Below, in pieces: positions 1-7,943 of a DNA stretch of 64,000 bases. Every line of letters begins with the position of its first letter. The first letter of the stretch is position 1. Source of the stretch: Pseudomonadota bacterium (GTDB taxonomy: Bacteria; Pseudomonadota; Alphaproteobacteria; Rhizobiales; Xanthobacteraceae); NCBI GenBank assembly GCA_023422775.1, contig JAFAGM010000063.1, forward strand, positions 1 to 64,000, read 5' to 3'. Position numbers and translations under genes: made by a program. A model generated the notes under the pieces. That model was not told the origin of the DNA, made no database searches, and worked only from the letters and a program-made list of their open reading frames with translations.

Positions 1-271
1 GACGCTGATGTTCGGGCTGATGCCGCTCGCCTGCGTCTATTACCCGGGCGCGGTGCTGCCCACCTGGCTGCAATATCTGGCCTGGGTGCTGCCGCCGACC
101 TACGTTTTCGAGGGCATGCGCGCGCTCCTGATCGATCACGTCTTCAGGGCCGACCTGATGGTCTGGTCGCTGGCCATCAACGCAGGTCTGTTCGCTGCCT
201 CATTTGCGATCTTCCTTGCCCTTTTACGCAGCGCCAAGCAGGTCGGATCTCTGCTCGGGGGTGGCGAATAA
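1..271 (+). CDS. ABC-2 type transporter permease, C-terminal fragment
   Basis: The gene enters from the left edge; the reading frame is open from base 2 and ends at a TAA at 269-271. About 90 residues are visible. They contain a hydrophobic segment with the sequence YYPGAVLPTWLQ followed by LPPTYVFEGMRALL, a pattern common near the last membrane segments of ABC-2 permeases (the NodJ/drug-export class). A final hydrophobic helix and a short polar tail follow. The protein would export a substrate together with an ATPase encoded upstream, outside this window. Substrate cannot be inferred from this fragment. Confidence 0.7.
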   Translation, partial: TLMFGLMPLACVYYPGAVLPTWLQYLAWVLPPTYVFEGMRALLIDHVFRADLMVWSLAINAGLFAASFAIFLALLRSAKQVGSLLGGGE

Positions 272-339
272 GTCACTATTTTCCCGTGGATTCCCGGGCT
301 TTTCGCCGTTTTAACCACATACATCTGGCGAACCGCGCA

Positions 340-369
340 TTGACGCTTAATTACCCATTCGGCACTATG
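340..369 (+). promoter_or_regulatory. candidate sigma-70 promoter of phaZ
   Basis: TTGACG at 340-345 and ACTATG at 364-369 are separated by 18 bases and lie about 30 bases upstream of the phaZ start. The -35 is close to consensus and the -10 is weak. A purine-rich GAGG at 384-387 may be the ribosome binding site. Read by eye only. Confidence 0.3.
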
Positions 370-399
370 CTGCGGCGCAAACAGAGGTAAAGAAATAAA

Positions 400-1737
400 A
401 TGCCGATTGGTGAGTTTGGCGGCGCGCCGCCGCTGGTGGCTGAAGGCAGTCCGGCGCTTACGACGCCGATGTACTGGATGTACGAGATGGGCCACGCATC
501 GCTCAATCCGGCACGCGCCATGACCGATGCCACGAAGATCCTGTTTCAGAACCCGCTCAATCCGTGGTCTCACACCGAGATCGGCAAATCGATCGCCGCG
601 GCCTGCGAATTGTTCGAACGCACCACGCGCCGCTACGGCAAGCCCGAGTGGGGGCTCGACTTCACCGAGGTCAACGGTGTCCGCACTCCGGTCGAAGTCC
701 GCTCGATCTGGGAAAAGCCGTTCTGCCGGTTGCTGCACTTCGATCGCAAGCTGACCCGTCCCTTGCGTGCCCCGCATCCGCGCGTGCTGATCGTCGCGCC
801 GATGTCCGGCCACTACGCGACGCTGTTGCGCGGCACGGTCGAAGCCTTCCTGCCGACCCATGAAGTCTACATCACCGACTGGTCCGACGCGCGGATGGTT
901 CCGCTCGCCGCGGGCCGCTTCGATCTCGACGACTATGTCGATTACCTGATCGAGATGCAGCACTTCCTTGGCGGCAACATGCATGTGATCGCGGTGTGCC
1001 AGCCGTCGGTGCCTGTCTTGGCGGCGGTTTCCGTGATGGAAGCGGAGCGCGATCCCTTCGTGCCGCTCTCGATGACGCTGATGGGCGGCCCGATCGACAC
1101 CCGCTGCAATCCGACCGCCGTTAACAACCTGGCGGCCGAGCGTGGCATCGAATGGTTCCGCAACAACGTCATCACAAAGGTGCCGTTCCCGCATCCCGGC
1201 GTGATGCGCGACGTCTATCCGGGCTTTCTGCAGCTCTCGGGCTTCATCTCCATGAACCTCGACCGCCACACCGACGCGCACAAGGCGCTGTTCAACAATC
1301 TGGTGAAGGGCGACGGCGACATGGTCGACAAGCACCGCGAGTTCTATGATGAGTATCTCGCTGTCATGGACCTGACCGCGGAATATTACCTGCAGACCGT
1401 CGATGTCGTGTTCGTCAAGCACGCGCTGCCGAAAGGCGAGATGACTCATCGCGGCAAGCCCGTCGATCCGTCGAAAATCCGCCGCGTGGCGTTGATGACG
1501 GTGGAAGGCGAGAAGGACGACATCTCCGGTCTCGGTCAGACCGAAGCAACTCATTCACTATGTCCCGCGATTCCCGATCATCGTCGTGTTCATTACGTTC
1601 AGAAAGGCGTCGGTCACTACGGCGTGTTCAACGGATCGCGATTCCGCTCCGAAATCGTGCCGAGAATCTCCGATTTCATGATGTCTGCGGCGAATACCAA
1701 GCTGCATTTGGTGCCAACGAGCGCAGCGGCCGAATAA
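400..1737 (+). CDS. phaZ: intracellular polyhydroxybutyrate depolymerase
   Basis: This 445-residue protein matches the intracellular PHB depolymerase family (PhaZ1 of Ralstonia type), which breaks down stored PHB granules in the cytoplasm. The family replaces the lipase-box serine with a cysteine. Here the motif AVCQPSVPV places that nucleophile at Cys200, with Asp373 or Asp374 (GEKDDISG) and His406 (GVGHYG) completing the likely triad. The N-terminus (MYWMYEMGHASLNPAR) is characteristic of the family, and the length is typical. There is no signal peptide, as expected for a granule-associated cytosolic enzyme. It stands alone; the synthesis genes phaA and phaB and the regulator phaR are about 47 kb away. 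Confidence 0.93.
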   Translation: MPIGEFGGAPPLVAEGSPALTTPMYWMYEMGHASLNPARAMTDATKILFQNPLNPWSHTEIGKSIAAACELFERTTRRYGKPEWGLDFTEVNGVRTPVEVRSIWEKPFCRLLHFDRKLTRPLRAPHPRVLIVAPMSGHYATLLRGTVEAFLPTHEVYITDWSDARMVPLAAGRFDLDDYVDYLIEMQHFLGGNMHVIAVCQPSVPVLAAVSVMEAERDPFVPLSMTLMGGPIDTRCNPTAVNNLAAERGIEWFRNNVITKVPFPHPGVMRDVYPGFLQLSGFISMNLDRHTDAHKALFNNLVKGDGDMVDKHREFYDEYLAVMDLTAEYYLQTVDVVFVKHALPKGEMTHRGKPVDPSKIRRVALMTVEGEKDDISGLGQTEATHSLCPAIPDHRRVHYVQKGVGHYGVFNGSRFRSEIVPRISDFMMSAANTKLHLVPTSAAAE

Positions 1738-1885
1738 CTGCAATTTTTGCTTCCGATTCATCCCGGCAGGTAACCTCCTGAAGGGACTGAAAAAATCCGG
1801 ATTTCGACTCTCTTAATGAAGTGAGTTCGAATTCGTTTCTTGGGCCGCCTTCTGAATCATGATTCTACTCAAATATTTCGGTTCC

Positions 1886-1910
1886 ACCCCCAGCCGGTAG
1901 GGGGTTTTTG
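1886..1910 (+). terminator. rho-independent terminator downstream of phaZ
   Basis: ACCCCC at 1886-1891 pairs with GGGGGT at 1900-1905 across an 8-base loop, and the right arm runs into five T residues at 1905-1909. It lies about 150 bases after the phaZ stop. The stem is short but the T run is clear. The rest of 1738-2020 is comparatively AT-rich and shows no gene. Confidence 0.55.
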
Positions 1911-2020
1911 ACGCCAAGCCCCTGTATATTGGGCAAATGATTTGTTTTTGCGCCGGGCGCTTTCAATGGCGGCGGATATGGCAGAATCCGGGCGCACTCC
2001 TGCTCCCCGGACTTTCAGAC

Positions 2021-2776
2021 ATGGCTACTCGTGCCCTTCTCTATCGGCGGCCCGCCGAACCCGCGACTGTTTTGGTCAAACACGGCTCGCAGTATTTTGC
2101 GATCAGGCTGCGACGGCATCGCCGTGCGCGGCGTTACACCTTGCGAATTCATCCGACGGATCGCGAAGCGATCCTGACCATGCCGCCGCGCGGTACTTTG
2201 GTGGAAGCCAAGGAGTTCGCACGGCTTCACGGCGGCTGGATCGCCGCGCGCCTCGGTCGTTTGCCGAAGGCGGCACCGTTCCATCCTGGCACAGTGGTTC
2301 CCTTGCGCGGCGTGCCGCACAAGATCGTGCATCGCGCCGGCGTGCGCGGCACGGTGTGGACCGAAACCCGCGACAGCGGTGAAAAGATACTGTGTGTGGC
2401 CGGTGGCATCGAGCACATGGACCGGCGTGTCCACGACTTTCTCAAGCGCGAGGCGCGCAAGGATCTGCACAAGGCCTCGATCGCCTACGCCGAAGATCTC
2501 GGCGTCCGGGTCAAGCGGGTATCGATCCGCGATCAGTCGAGCCGCTGGGGTTCCTGCACCTCGGCGGGATCGCTTTCGTTTTCCTGGCGCCTGATCCTCG
2601 CGCCGCCCTACGTGCTGGACTATCTCGCCGCCCATGAGGTCGCCCATCTCGTCGAGATGAATCACTCGGCAAGGTTCTGGCGGGTCTGCGGCCGGGTCTG
2701 CGGCCATGTCGAGCGCGCCAAGCACTGGCTCGACACGCACGGCAACGACCTGCACCGTTACGGCATTCAGGACTAG
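2021..2776 (+). CDS. YgjP-like (DUF45) zinc metallopeptidase
   Basis: The protein is a member of the YgjP/DUF45 family, SprT-like zinc metallopeptidases found widely in bacteria; the physiological substrate of the family is not established. The zinc motif is HEVAHLVEMNHSARFW near the C-terminus, with predicted ligands His205, His209 and His215 and catalytic Glu206. A preceding SSRWGSCTSAGSLSFSWRL block is the other family hallmark. I chose the ATG at 2021 (251 residues) because homology-like sequence begins shortly after it. An in-frame ATG at 1937 would add 28 residues of unlikely composition. The start has no strong Shine-Dalgarno sequence, so it remains uncertain. Confidence 0.85.
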   Translation: MATRALLYRRPAEPATVLVKHGSQYFAIRLRRHRRARRYTLRIHPTDREAILTMPPRGTLVEAKEFARLHGGWIAARLGRLPKAAPFHPGTVVPLRGVPHKIVHRAGVRGTVWTETRDSGEKILCVAGGIEHMDRRVHDFLKREARKDLHKASIAYAEDLGVRVKRVSIRDQSSRWGSCTSAGSLSFSWRLILAPPYVLDYLAAHEVAHLVEMNHSARFWRVCGRVCGHVERAKHWLDTHGNDLHRYGIQD

Positions 2777-2790
2777 GCTTTTTTCGAACG

Positions 2791-2821
2791 GCGCGTGCCC
2801 CGGAATTGATCCGGGGGCGCG
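2791..2821 (+). terminator. GC-rich hairpin after the YgjP-like gene
   Basis: GCGCGTGCCCCGGA and TCCGGGGGCGCG form an interrupted stem over a 5-base loop, directly after a run of T residues that follows the stop codon. There is no T run after the hairpin. It may be a weak terminator or a remnant of one of the CCGGGG-type intergenic repeats seen elsewhere (compare 23024-23125). Confidence 0.35.
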
Positions 2822-3008
2822 ATCCAGATCATTAAGAACCGTGTAGACCTTTAATCGAACGGCTCGACGCGGAGACGCGCGAAGCGCGGGTTCCCGGATC
2901 GCAGAGCAGGGCGCGTCCCGATCGGGAACGCATTGGTAACCCTTCAGGTTATGCTAGCCTTCCGACAATCCCCGGCTGAAGGACGCCCCCACGGATTGCG
3001 AGACCCAC

Positions 3009-4040
3009 ATGCCTGATTTCGAGAAGCGGCCCGTCATCCTCCCGATCCTCGCATTGCTGACCTTCATTCTCACGGTCCTTCCCGCCGGCGCGCAGACCCT
3101 GAAGGCCGTCAAGGATCGCGGCACGCTCAACTGCGGAGTGAGCCAGGGACTGCTCGGCTTTTCCAGCATGGACGACAAGAACGCGTGGACCGGCTTCGAC
3201 GTCGATATCTGCCGCGCCATGGCGGCGGCGATCTTCGGCGATCCCGCCAGAGTGACGTTCGTGCCGCTCGACGCCGTCAACCGATTCGCAGCGCTGCAGT
3301 CGAACCAGATCGACGTGCTGTCGCGCAACTCGACATGGACGATGTCGCGGGAAAGTTCGCTCGGCCTGATGTTCGCCGGCATCGCCTATTACGACGGCCA
3401 GGGTTTTCTGCTGCGCCGTGAGGCCGGGATCGATACCGCCCTGCAACTCGGCGGCAAGACGGTCTGCACCCAGAGCGGCACCACCAGCCAATTGAACCTC
3501 GCCGACTATTTCCGGGCCAACGACATGGAGCTGAAGGTCCTGGCGCTGGGTACCGCGGAAGAAAGCCGGAAGGCCTACGACGATCGCAGATGCGACGTGC
3601 TGACCAGCGACGTCTCGCAGCTCTACGCCGAGCGCCTCAAGCTGTCGGCGCCCGACAGTCACGTCATCCTGCCGGAGGTCATTTCCAAAGAGCCGCTCGG
3701 ACCGGTGGTGCGGCAAGGCGACGACCAGTGGTTCAATCTGGTCAAGTGGACGCTCTATTCATTGATCAATGCCGAGGAACTCGGCGTGAAGTCGTCGACG
3801 ATCGACGATGCCGTGAAATCCTCCAATCCCAATATACGGCGGCTGGTTGGAACCGAAGGCGAGTTCGGCGAGCAGCTCGGCGTTGTCAACGACTGGGCGG
3901 CGCGCGCCGTCCGTGCGGTCGGCAATTACGGCGAGATCTATGAAAGGAACGTCGGGACGCAGTCCAGGTTGAGCATCCCGCGCGGATTGAATGCGCTCTG
4001 GACCCAGGGCGGAATTCAGTACGCGCCGCCTGTCAGGTAG
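3009..4040 (+). CDS. AapJ-like amino-acid ABC transporter binding protein
   Basis: This 343-residue periplasmic binding protein resembles AapJ/BztA, the general L-amino-acid binding component of rhizobial ABC importers. A signal peptide covers roughly residues 1-28 (cleavage after AGA). The mature protein begins with LKAVKDRGTLNCGVSQGL, then GFDVDICRAMAAAIFGDPARV and a long C-terminal lobe ending in GLNALWTQGGIQYAPP, typical of this clade. No permease (AapQ/AapM) or ATPase (AapP) gene is nearby, so it is either an orphan that feeds a transporter encoded elsewhere or has a different role. Eighteen bases separate it from the following L,D-transpeptidase gene on the same strand, suggesting co-transcription. 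Confidence 0.85.
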   Translation: MPDFEKRPVILPILALLTFILTVLPAGAQTLKAVKDRGTLNCGVSQGLLGFSSMDDKNAWTGFDVDICRAMAAAIFGDPARVTFVPLDAVNRFAALQSNQIDVLSRNSTWTMSRESSLGLMFAGIAYYDGQGFLLRREAGIDTALQLGGKTVCTQSGTTSQLNLADYFRANDMELKVLALGTAEESRKAYDDRRCDVLTSDVSQLYAERLKLSAPDSHVILPEVISKEPLGPVVRQGDDQWFNLVKWTLYSLINAEELGVKSSTIDDAVKSSNPNIRRLVGTEGEFGEQLGVVNDWAARAVRAVGNYGEIYERNVGTQSRLSIPRGLNALWTQGGIQYAPPVR

Positions 4041-4058
4041 TGCCTCGGAGGTCGGGCC

Positions 4059-4949
4059 ATGGCCGTGGATTACTATTCGCTTCTGACCAAGGCCGTTGCA
4101 GGCAAGGACGCCGCTACGCGCGACCAGGTCTACCGGGATGCCTTCGGTCTGATCGCGAGGTCGCAGCTCACGCGGGAAGCCGCGGCATCGAACAAGGCCG
4201 CGCTCGAGGACGCGGTGCGGCGGATCGAGGATGAGATCGCCGCCGAGGAGGCCGGCGCCGCGGCGGCCATCAGCGAAACCCTGTCGACAGGCCGGAACTG
4301 GAAGCCCTATGCCATCGGCGCCTGCGCGGTCGCTGTCGTCATCGCGCTTGCGGCCGTGGCCTACGTCTTCGTCGCCGCCAAGGGCCCCGCCATCGTCGCC
4401 GCCAACGTGAAGGCGTCGTCGCCGAATGCACAGCGCGGGCGCGACGATGTCGTCGTGGCGGATCTGAAGCCCGGCGTCGACGGCGGTTCTTCGGGCGAGG
4501 TCTTGCCGTTCGCGCTGCAGCGGCAAGTGGTGTTCTACCGCACTACCGTCGTTCCCGGTTCGATCGTTGTCGATCGGGAAAACCGCTTTCTCTATCTGAT
4601 CGATTCCAACAATTCCGCGCGACGTTACGGGATCGGCGTGGCGCAGGAGTGCCTGAAGGGCGGCAGCCTGTCTCGTGTCATGAACAAGCTTGAATGGCCT
4701 GACACACGGCCTTCGGGCACGAACACCAGGGACGCTGACGCGTTGCTCGCCGCAGCCGGCCGTCCCGGCAGTCCGCTCGGCGCCCGCGCGCTGTTGCTGG
4801 ACAAGCCGGGACTGCTCATTCACGGCACCAACTCGCCGAAAACCATCGGCCACCTGGTTGCGTCCGGATGCATCCGGCTCGTCAACGACGACGTCGAGGA
4901 TCTCTACCGGCGCGTATCGGTGGAAACGCGGGTCGTCTTTGCCAGCTAG
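4059..4949 (+). CDS. membrane-anchored L,D-transpeptidase (YkuD family)
   Basis: The protein (296 residues) has a charged, helical N-terminal region (residues 1-80), one membrane segment at about 83-106, and a periplasmic C-terminal YkuD domain. The catalytic signature is visible: His255 in LLIHGTNSPKTIG and SGCIRLVNDDVEDLYRR with Ser269, nucleophile Cys271 and Arg273. Such enzymes make 3-3 peptide cross-links in peptidoglycan or attach proteins to it. A good ribosome site (GGAGG) precedes the ATG. The TAG stop lies inside the left end of the 100-bp repeat that follows. The N-terminal part before the membrane helix is unusual for small L,D-transpeptidases and may be a cytoplasmic interaction region; that is inference. 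Confidence 0.85.
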   Translation: MAVDYYSLLTKAVAGKDAATRDQVYRDAFGLIARSQLTREAAASNKAALEDAVRRIEDEIAAEEAGAAAAISETLSTGRNWKPYAIGACAVAVVIALAAVAYVFVAAKGPAIVAANVKASSPNAQRGRDDVVVADLKPGVDGGSSGEVLPFALQRQVVFYRTTVVPGSIVVDRENRFLYLIDSNNSARRYGIGVAQECLKGGSLSRVMNKLEWPDTRPSGTNTRDADALLAAAGRPGSPLGARALLLDKPGLLIHGTNSPKTIGHLVASGCIRLVNDDVEDLYRRVSVETRVVFAS

Positions 4950-5050
4950 AGCGTTTTCCAGCGAAGTGGAAACCGGTTCGCGTCAAGAAAACGCGTCCAA
5001 ACAAGAATCTGGAGCCCGTTCCGATTCCATCGGAACGGAGAAGGCTCTAG
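4947..5050. repeat. about 100-bp palindromic repeat, copy 1 of 3
   Basis: This copy is nearly identical to those at 39873-39977 and 57418-57522. It has two hairpins: GCGTTTTC paired with GAAAACGC around a spacer, then a perfect 10-bp stem CCGTTCCGAT/ATCGGAACGG with a TCC loop at 5016-5038. Its ends read TAGAGC and GCTCTA. It separates two convergent genes and supplies the stop codon of the L,D-transpeptidase gene. The second hairpin could end transcription from both sides. Confidence 0.92.
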
Positions 5051-5057
5051 CCGGGCT

Positions 5058-7292
5058 TTACCGCCCGAACAATCGATCCACCAGCCAGCCATCCAGTCCT
5101 GCGGCGGCTTCAGGACGTGCCGATGGATTTGGCGGCGGCACCGAGGCGCGCGTCGGCGGCGGCCGGTACGAACCGCCCGAGAGGGCCGGCGCCGGTGCTG
5201 ATTGCGTTGGCGGCGGCGCGCTGTCCTGCGATGCCGTCCGAAACAGGTTCGAGAGCAAGCCGCCGCGCTGCGAGCTGGGCAATGCCGCCACCGGCACGCC
5301 CTGATGCGCCGCGCGCATGAAGCGGGTCCAGACTTCCACCGGCAGCCCGCCGCCGGTCGCCTTTTTGGTCGGCGAATTGTCGTCGTTGCCGAGCCAGACA
5401 CCGGTGACGAGGTTGGCCGTGTAGCCGATGAACCAGGCGTCGCGGAAATCCTGGCTGGTGCCGGTCTTGCCGGCGGCCATCCAGCCCGGGATCTCCGCCT
5501 TGCGCGCGGTGCCCGAGAGCAGCGTCTCACGCATCATGGTGTTCATCATCGCGACGTACCGCGGCTCGATCACCTGGCCGAGCTGGTCGGGCTGCCGCAT
5601 GTACAGCAACTTGCCATCACTGGTGCGGATCTTCGTCACGACATGCGGGGAAACGCCGAGCCCGCCATTGGCGAAGGGAGCATAGGCGCCGACCAGTTCG
5701 TTGAGCGATACTTCCGAGGTGCCGAGCGCGATCGAGGCGTTGGCCTCCAGCCTGGAGGAAATGCCGAGCCGGTGCGCGGTACGCGCCACGTTCTTCGGCC
5801 CGACTTCGATCCCGAGCCGCACCGCCACCGTGTTGAGCGACATCGCCAGCGCCTGCGTCAGCGTCACCGAACCAAAATATTCATGGGTGTAGTTCTCGGG
5901 CCGCCAGCCCTTGATATCCAGCGGCGCGTCCAGCCGGATGGTTTCCGGCGTCAGTCCGGCCTCGACGGCGGTGAGGTACACGAACGGCTTGAACGCGGAG
6001 CCGGGCTGGCGCTTCGCCGTGATCGCGCGGTTGAACTGGCTCTCGGCATAGTTCCGCCCCCCCACCATGGCGCGCACCGCGCCGTCGGGCGTCATCGCCA
6101 CCAGCGCACCCTGGGTGACGTTGAAGCGGACACTCTTGGCCGCGAGTTCGTCGATGATGGCGGCTTCCGCCACGCCCTGCAGTCTTGGATCGATCGTGGT
6201 CTCGACCACGATGCTCTGGTCGATCTGGCCGACGAGATCGTCGAGCACTTCGCCGATCCAGTCGGCAACGTAGTTGATGGTGCCGGCGCCGGCCGGCTTC
6301 ACCTTGTAGGAGGGATGGCCGATCGAGGCCTTGGCCTGCGCCTCGGTGATGAACCTGGCGTCGGCCATTGCCGACAGCACGATCTGGGCGCGCTGCTCGG
6401 CGCCTTCGGGGTTGCGGTTCGGCGCGAGCCGCGAAGGCGACTTGACGAGGCCCGCCAGCATCGCGGCTTCCGCGATCGTGACGTTTTTGGCGGACTTGCC
6501 GAAATAGCGCTGCGCCGCGGCTTCGACGCCATAGGCGCCGGAGCCGAAATAGACGCGGTTGAGATAGAGCTCGAGAATTTCGTTCTTGGAATGCTTGCGC
6601 TCCAGCCACAGCGCAAGCTCCAGCTCCTGCAGCTTGCGCGTCATCGTCCGTTCCTGGGTCAGGAACAGGTTCTTGGCGAGCTGCTGGCTCAGCGTCGAGC
6701 CTCCCTGCGAGACGCCGCGATGCAGTACGTTGGCGACCGCCGCGCGGGCGATGCCGACGGGGTCGATGCCGAAATGCGAATAGAAGCGGCGGTCTTCGAT
6801 GGCGATGAACGCCTTCGGCAGATAGGGCGGCAGATCCTTCAGCGCGACGTTGGCGCCGGGCATTTCGCCGCGCGTGGCCAGCACGCTGCCGTCGAAGCCG
6901 GTGATCTGGATGGTCGGCGGGCGCTTTGGAATCTCCAGCGACTGGATCGCCGGCAGATGCGCGCCGACCCAGACCACGACGCCGACAATGGCGATCGCGG
7001 CCCAGAGGCCGAGCACCGCGCCCCAATAGAACAGCCGGCCGAAGCGGAACTTTCGCGATTTCGAGCGTCGCTTGGCGCCCCCCCTGGGCGCGCGCGGCTT
7101 GCGCTCGCGCGGCGGCTCGTCCCCGTCAACCTCTTCGCGCTTGCGCCTGGGCACTGATTTCTTCGGCTTCTCTTCGTCGTCGGTGGCGGCGGGGATGCGA
7201 TCTGCGGGCGAGAGCCGCAGGTCGGCGAGCGCCGCCGGAAGCCCGAAAAGCGGCTCCTTGCGTCCGCCGCTTTTTTTCCGTCCCCACGCCAT
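5058..7292 (-). CDS. class A penicillin-binding protein (PBP1A type)
   Basis: This 744-residue bifunctional enzyme polymerises glycan strands and cross-links peptides in the periplasm. After a basic, low-complexity cytoplasmic tail (residues 1-85, with KRRSKSRKFRFGR) comes one membrane anchor (about 86-109). The glycosyltransferase domain follows, with EDRRFYSHFGIDP (catalytic Glu166), GGSTLSQQLAKNLF and ELYLNRVYFG. The transpeptidase domain has the three penicillin-binding motifs: SAFK at 432-435 (nucleophile Ser432), SLN at 485-487 and KTGT at 609-612. The C-terminus is a proline- and serine-rich tail. It converges with the L,D-transpeptidase gene, so two cross-linking enzymes of different type sit tail to tail. 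Confidence 0.93.
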   Translation of the reverse strand: MAWGRKKSGGRKEPLFGLPAALADLRLSPADRIPAATDDEEKPKKSVPRRKREEVDGDEPPRERKPRAPRGGAKRRSKSRKFRFGRLFYWGAVLGLWAAIAIVGVVVWVGAHLPAIQSLEIPKRPPTIQITGFDGSVLATRGEMPGANVALKDLPPYLPKAFIAIEDRRFYSHFGIDPVGIARAAVANVLHRGVSQGGSTLSQQLAKNLFLTQERTMTRKLQELELALWLERKHSKNEILELYLNRVYFGSGAYGVEAAAQRYFGKSAKNVTIAEAAMLAGLVKSPSRLAPNRNPEGAEQRAQIVLSAMADARFITEAQAKASIGHPSYKVKPAGAGTINYVADWIGEVLDDLVGQIDQSIVVETTIDPRLQGVAEAAIIDELAAKSVRFNVTQGALVAMTPDGAVRAMVGGRNYAESQFNRAITAKRQPGSAFKPFVYLTAVEAGLTPETIRLDAPLDIKGWRPENYTHEYFGSVTLTQALAMSLNTVAVRLGIEVGPKNVARTAHRLGISSRLEANASIALGTSEVSLNELVGAYAPFANGGLGVSPHVVTKIRTSDGKLLYMRQPDQLGQVIEPRYVAMMNTMMRETLLSGTARKAEIPGWMAAGKTGTSQDFRDAWFIGYTANLVTGVWLGNDDNSPTKKATGGGLPVEVWTRFMRAAHQGVPVAALPSSQRGGLLSNLFRTASQDSAPPPTQSAPAPALSGGSYRPPPTRASVPPPNPSARPEAAAGLDGWLVDRLFGR

Positions 7293-7438
7293 GACAAACG
7301 CCGCTCATACCCGTCCGCCCACATGGTACCGGGTGCTGTTTAAGGCGCGGTTACCGAGAGGTTAATGCGGGATTAGGAGGTGCGGCGGATCGTGCTAGCA
7401 TCAAGGTCAATCGTCATGTTTTCAGGGAAGAAGCCGCA

Positions 7439-7864
7439 ATGGGCCACATCGATCCGACCAAGGAAGTTTTTGCGCAGTTCAGGGCCAATGACCGGCCGGG
7501 GCCGATCCACATGCTCAACCTGGTCCGACTGCGCGCGGAAGCGGCCTATCCCGATGGCCGCAAGGCCACCGGCGCGGAGGCCTATGCGGCCTATGGCAGG
7601 GAAAGCGGGCCGGTGTTCGAGCGGCTCGGGGGCCGGATCGTCTGGCAGGGGCGGTTCGAGCTGATGCTGATCGGTCCGGCCGAGGAGCGTTGGGACCACT
7701 GCTTCATCGCTGAATATCCGAGCGTCGCAGCGTTCGCCGAGATGATCCGTGATCCCGTCTATCGCGAAGCGGTGAAACACCGCCAGGCCTCGGTCGAGGA
7801 TTCCCGCCTGATCCGCCATGCGGTGCTGCCGGTCGGCAAGACGTTCGGCGAGATACCGAAGTGA
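7439..7864 (+). CDS. DUF1330 domain protein
   Basis: The 141-residue protein belongs to the DUF1330 family, small alpha+beta-barrel (ferredoxin-like) proteins with no settled function. Typical family sequence is visible: GPIHMLNLVRLR near the N-terminus, then GGRIVWQGRFELMLIGP and an EYPSVAAFAEMIRDPVYREAVKHRQ block. There is no signal peptide. It stands alone on the plus strand between the divergent PBP gene and the convergent binding-protein gene. The assignment is by overall pattern; substrate or role cannot be given. Confidence 0.8.
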   Translation: MGHIDPTKEVFAQFRANDRPGPIHMLNLVRLRAEAAYPDGRKATGAEAYAAYGRESGPVFERLGGRIVWQGRFELMLIGPAEERWDHCFIAEYPSVAAFAEMIRDPVYREAVKHRQASVEDSRLIRHAVLPVGKTFGEIPK

Positions 7865-7880
7865 CGACATGCAAAAGCAA

Positions 7881-7906
7881 ATCGGCGGCCCCGAGGGGCC
7901 GCCGAT
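7881..7906 (-). terminator. terminator of binding-protein gene at 7944
   Basis: ATCGGCGGCCCC (7881-7892) and GGGGCCGCCGAT (7895-7906) form a 12-bp perfect stem with a very tight loop. Read on the minus strand it is followed by TTGCTTTTGC. It lies between two convergent genes and may act in both directions, but only the minus side has the T-rich tail. Confidence 0.7.
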
Positions 7907-7943
7907 CGCTTCTTCCGCCGATCGTTTCCGCAAGGACGCCGGC

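Noticed and set aside
5202..7157. A 651-codon open frame antisense to the PBP1A gene
   Set aside because: It is the reverse-strand shadow of a high-GC gene with clear catalytic motifs; its own sequence (Arg- and Gly-rich) has no recognisable domain.
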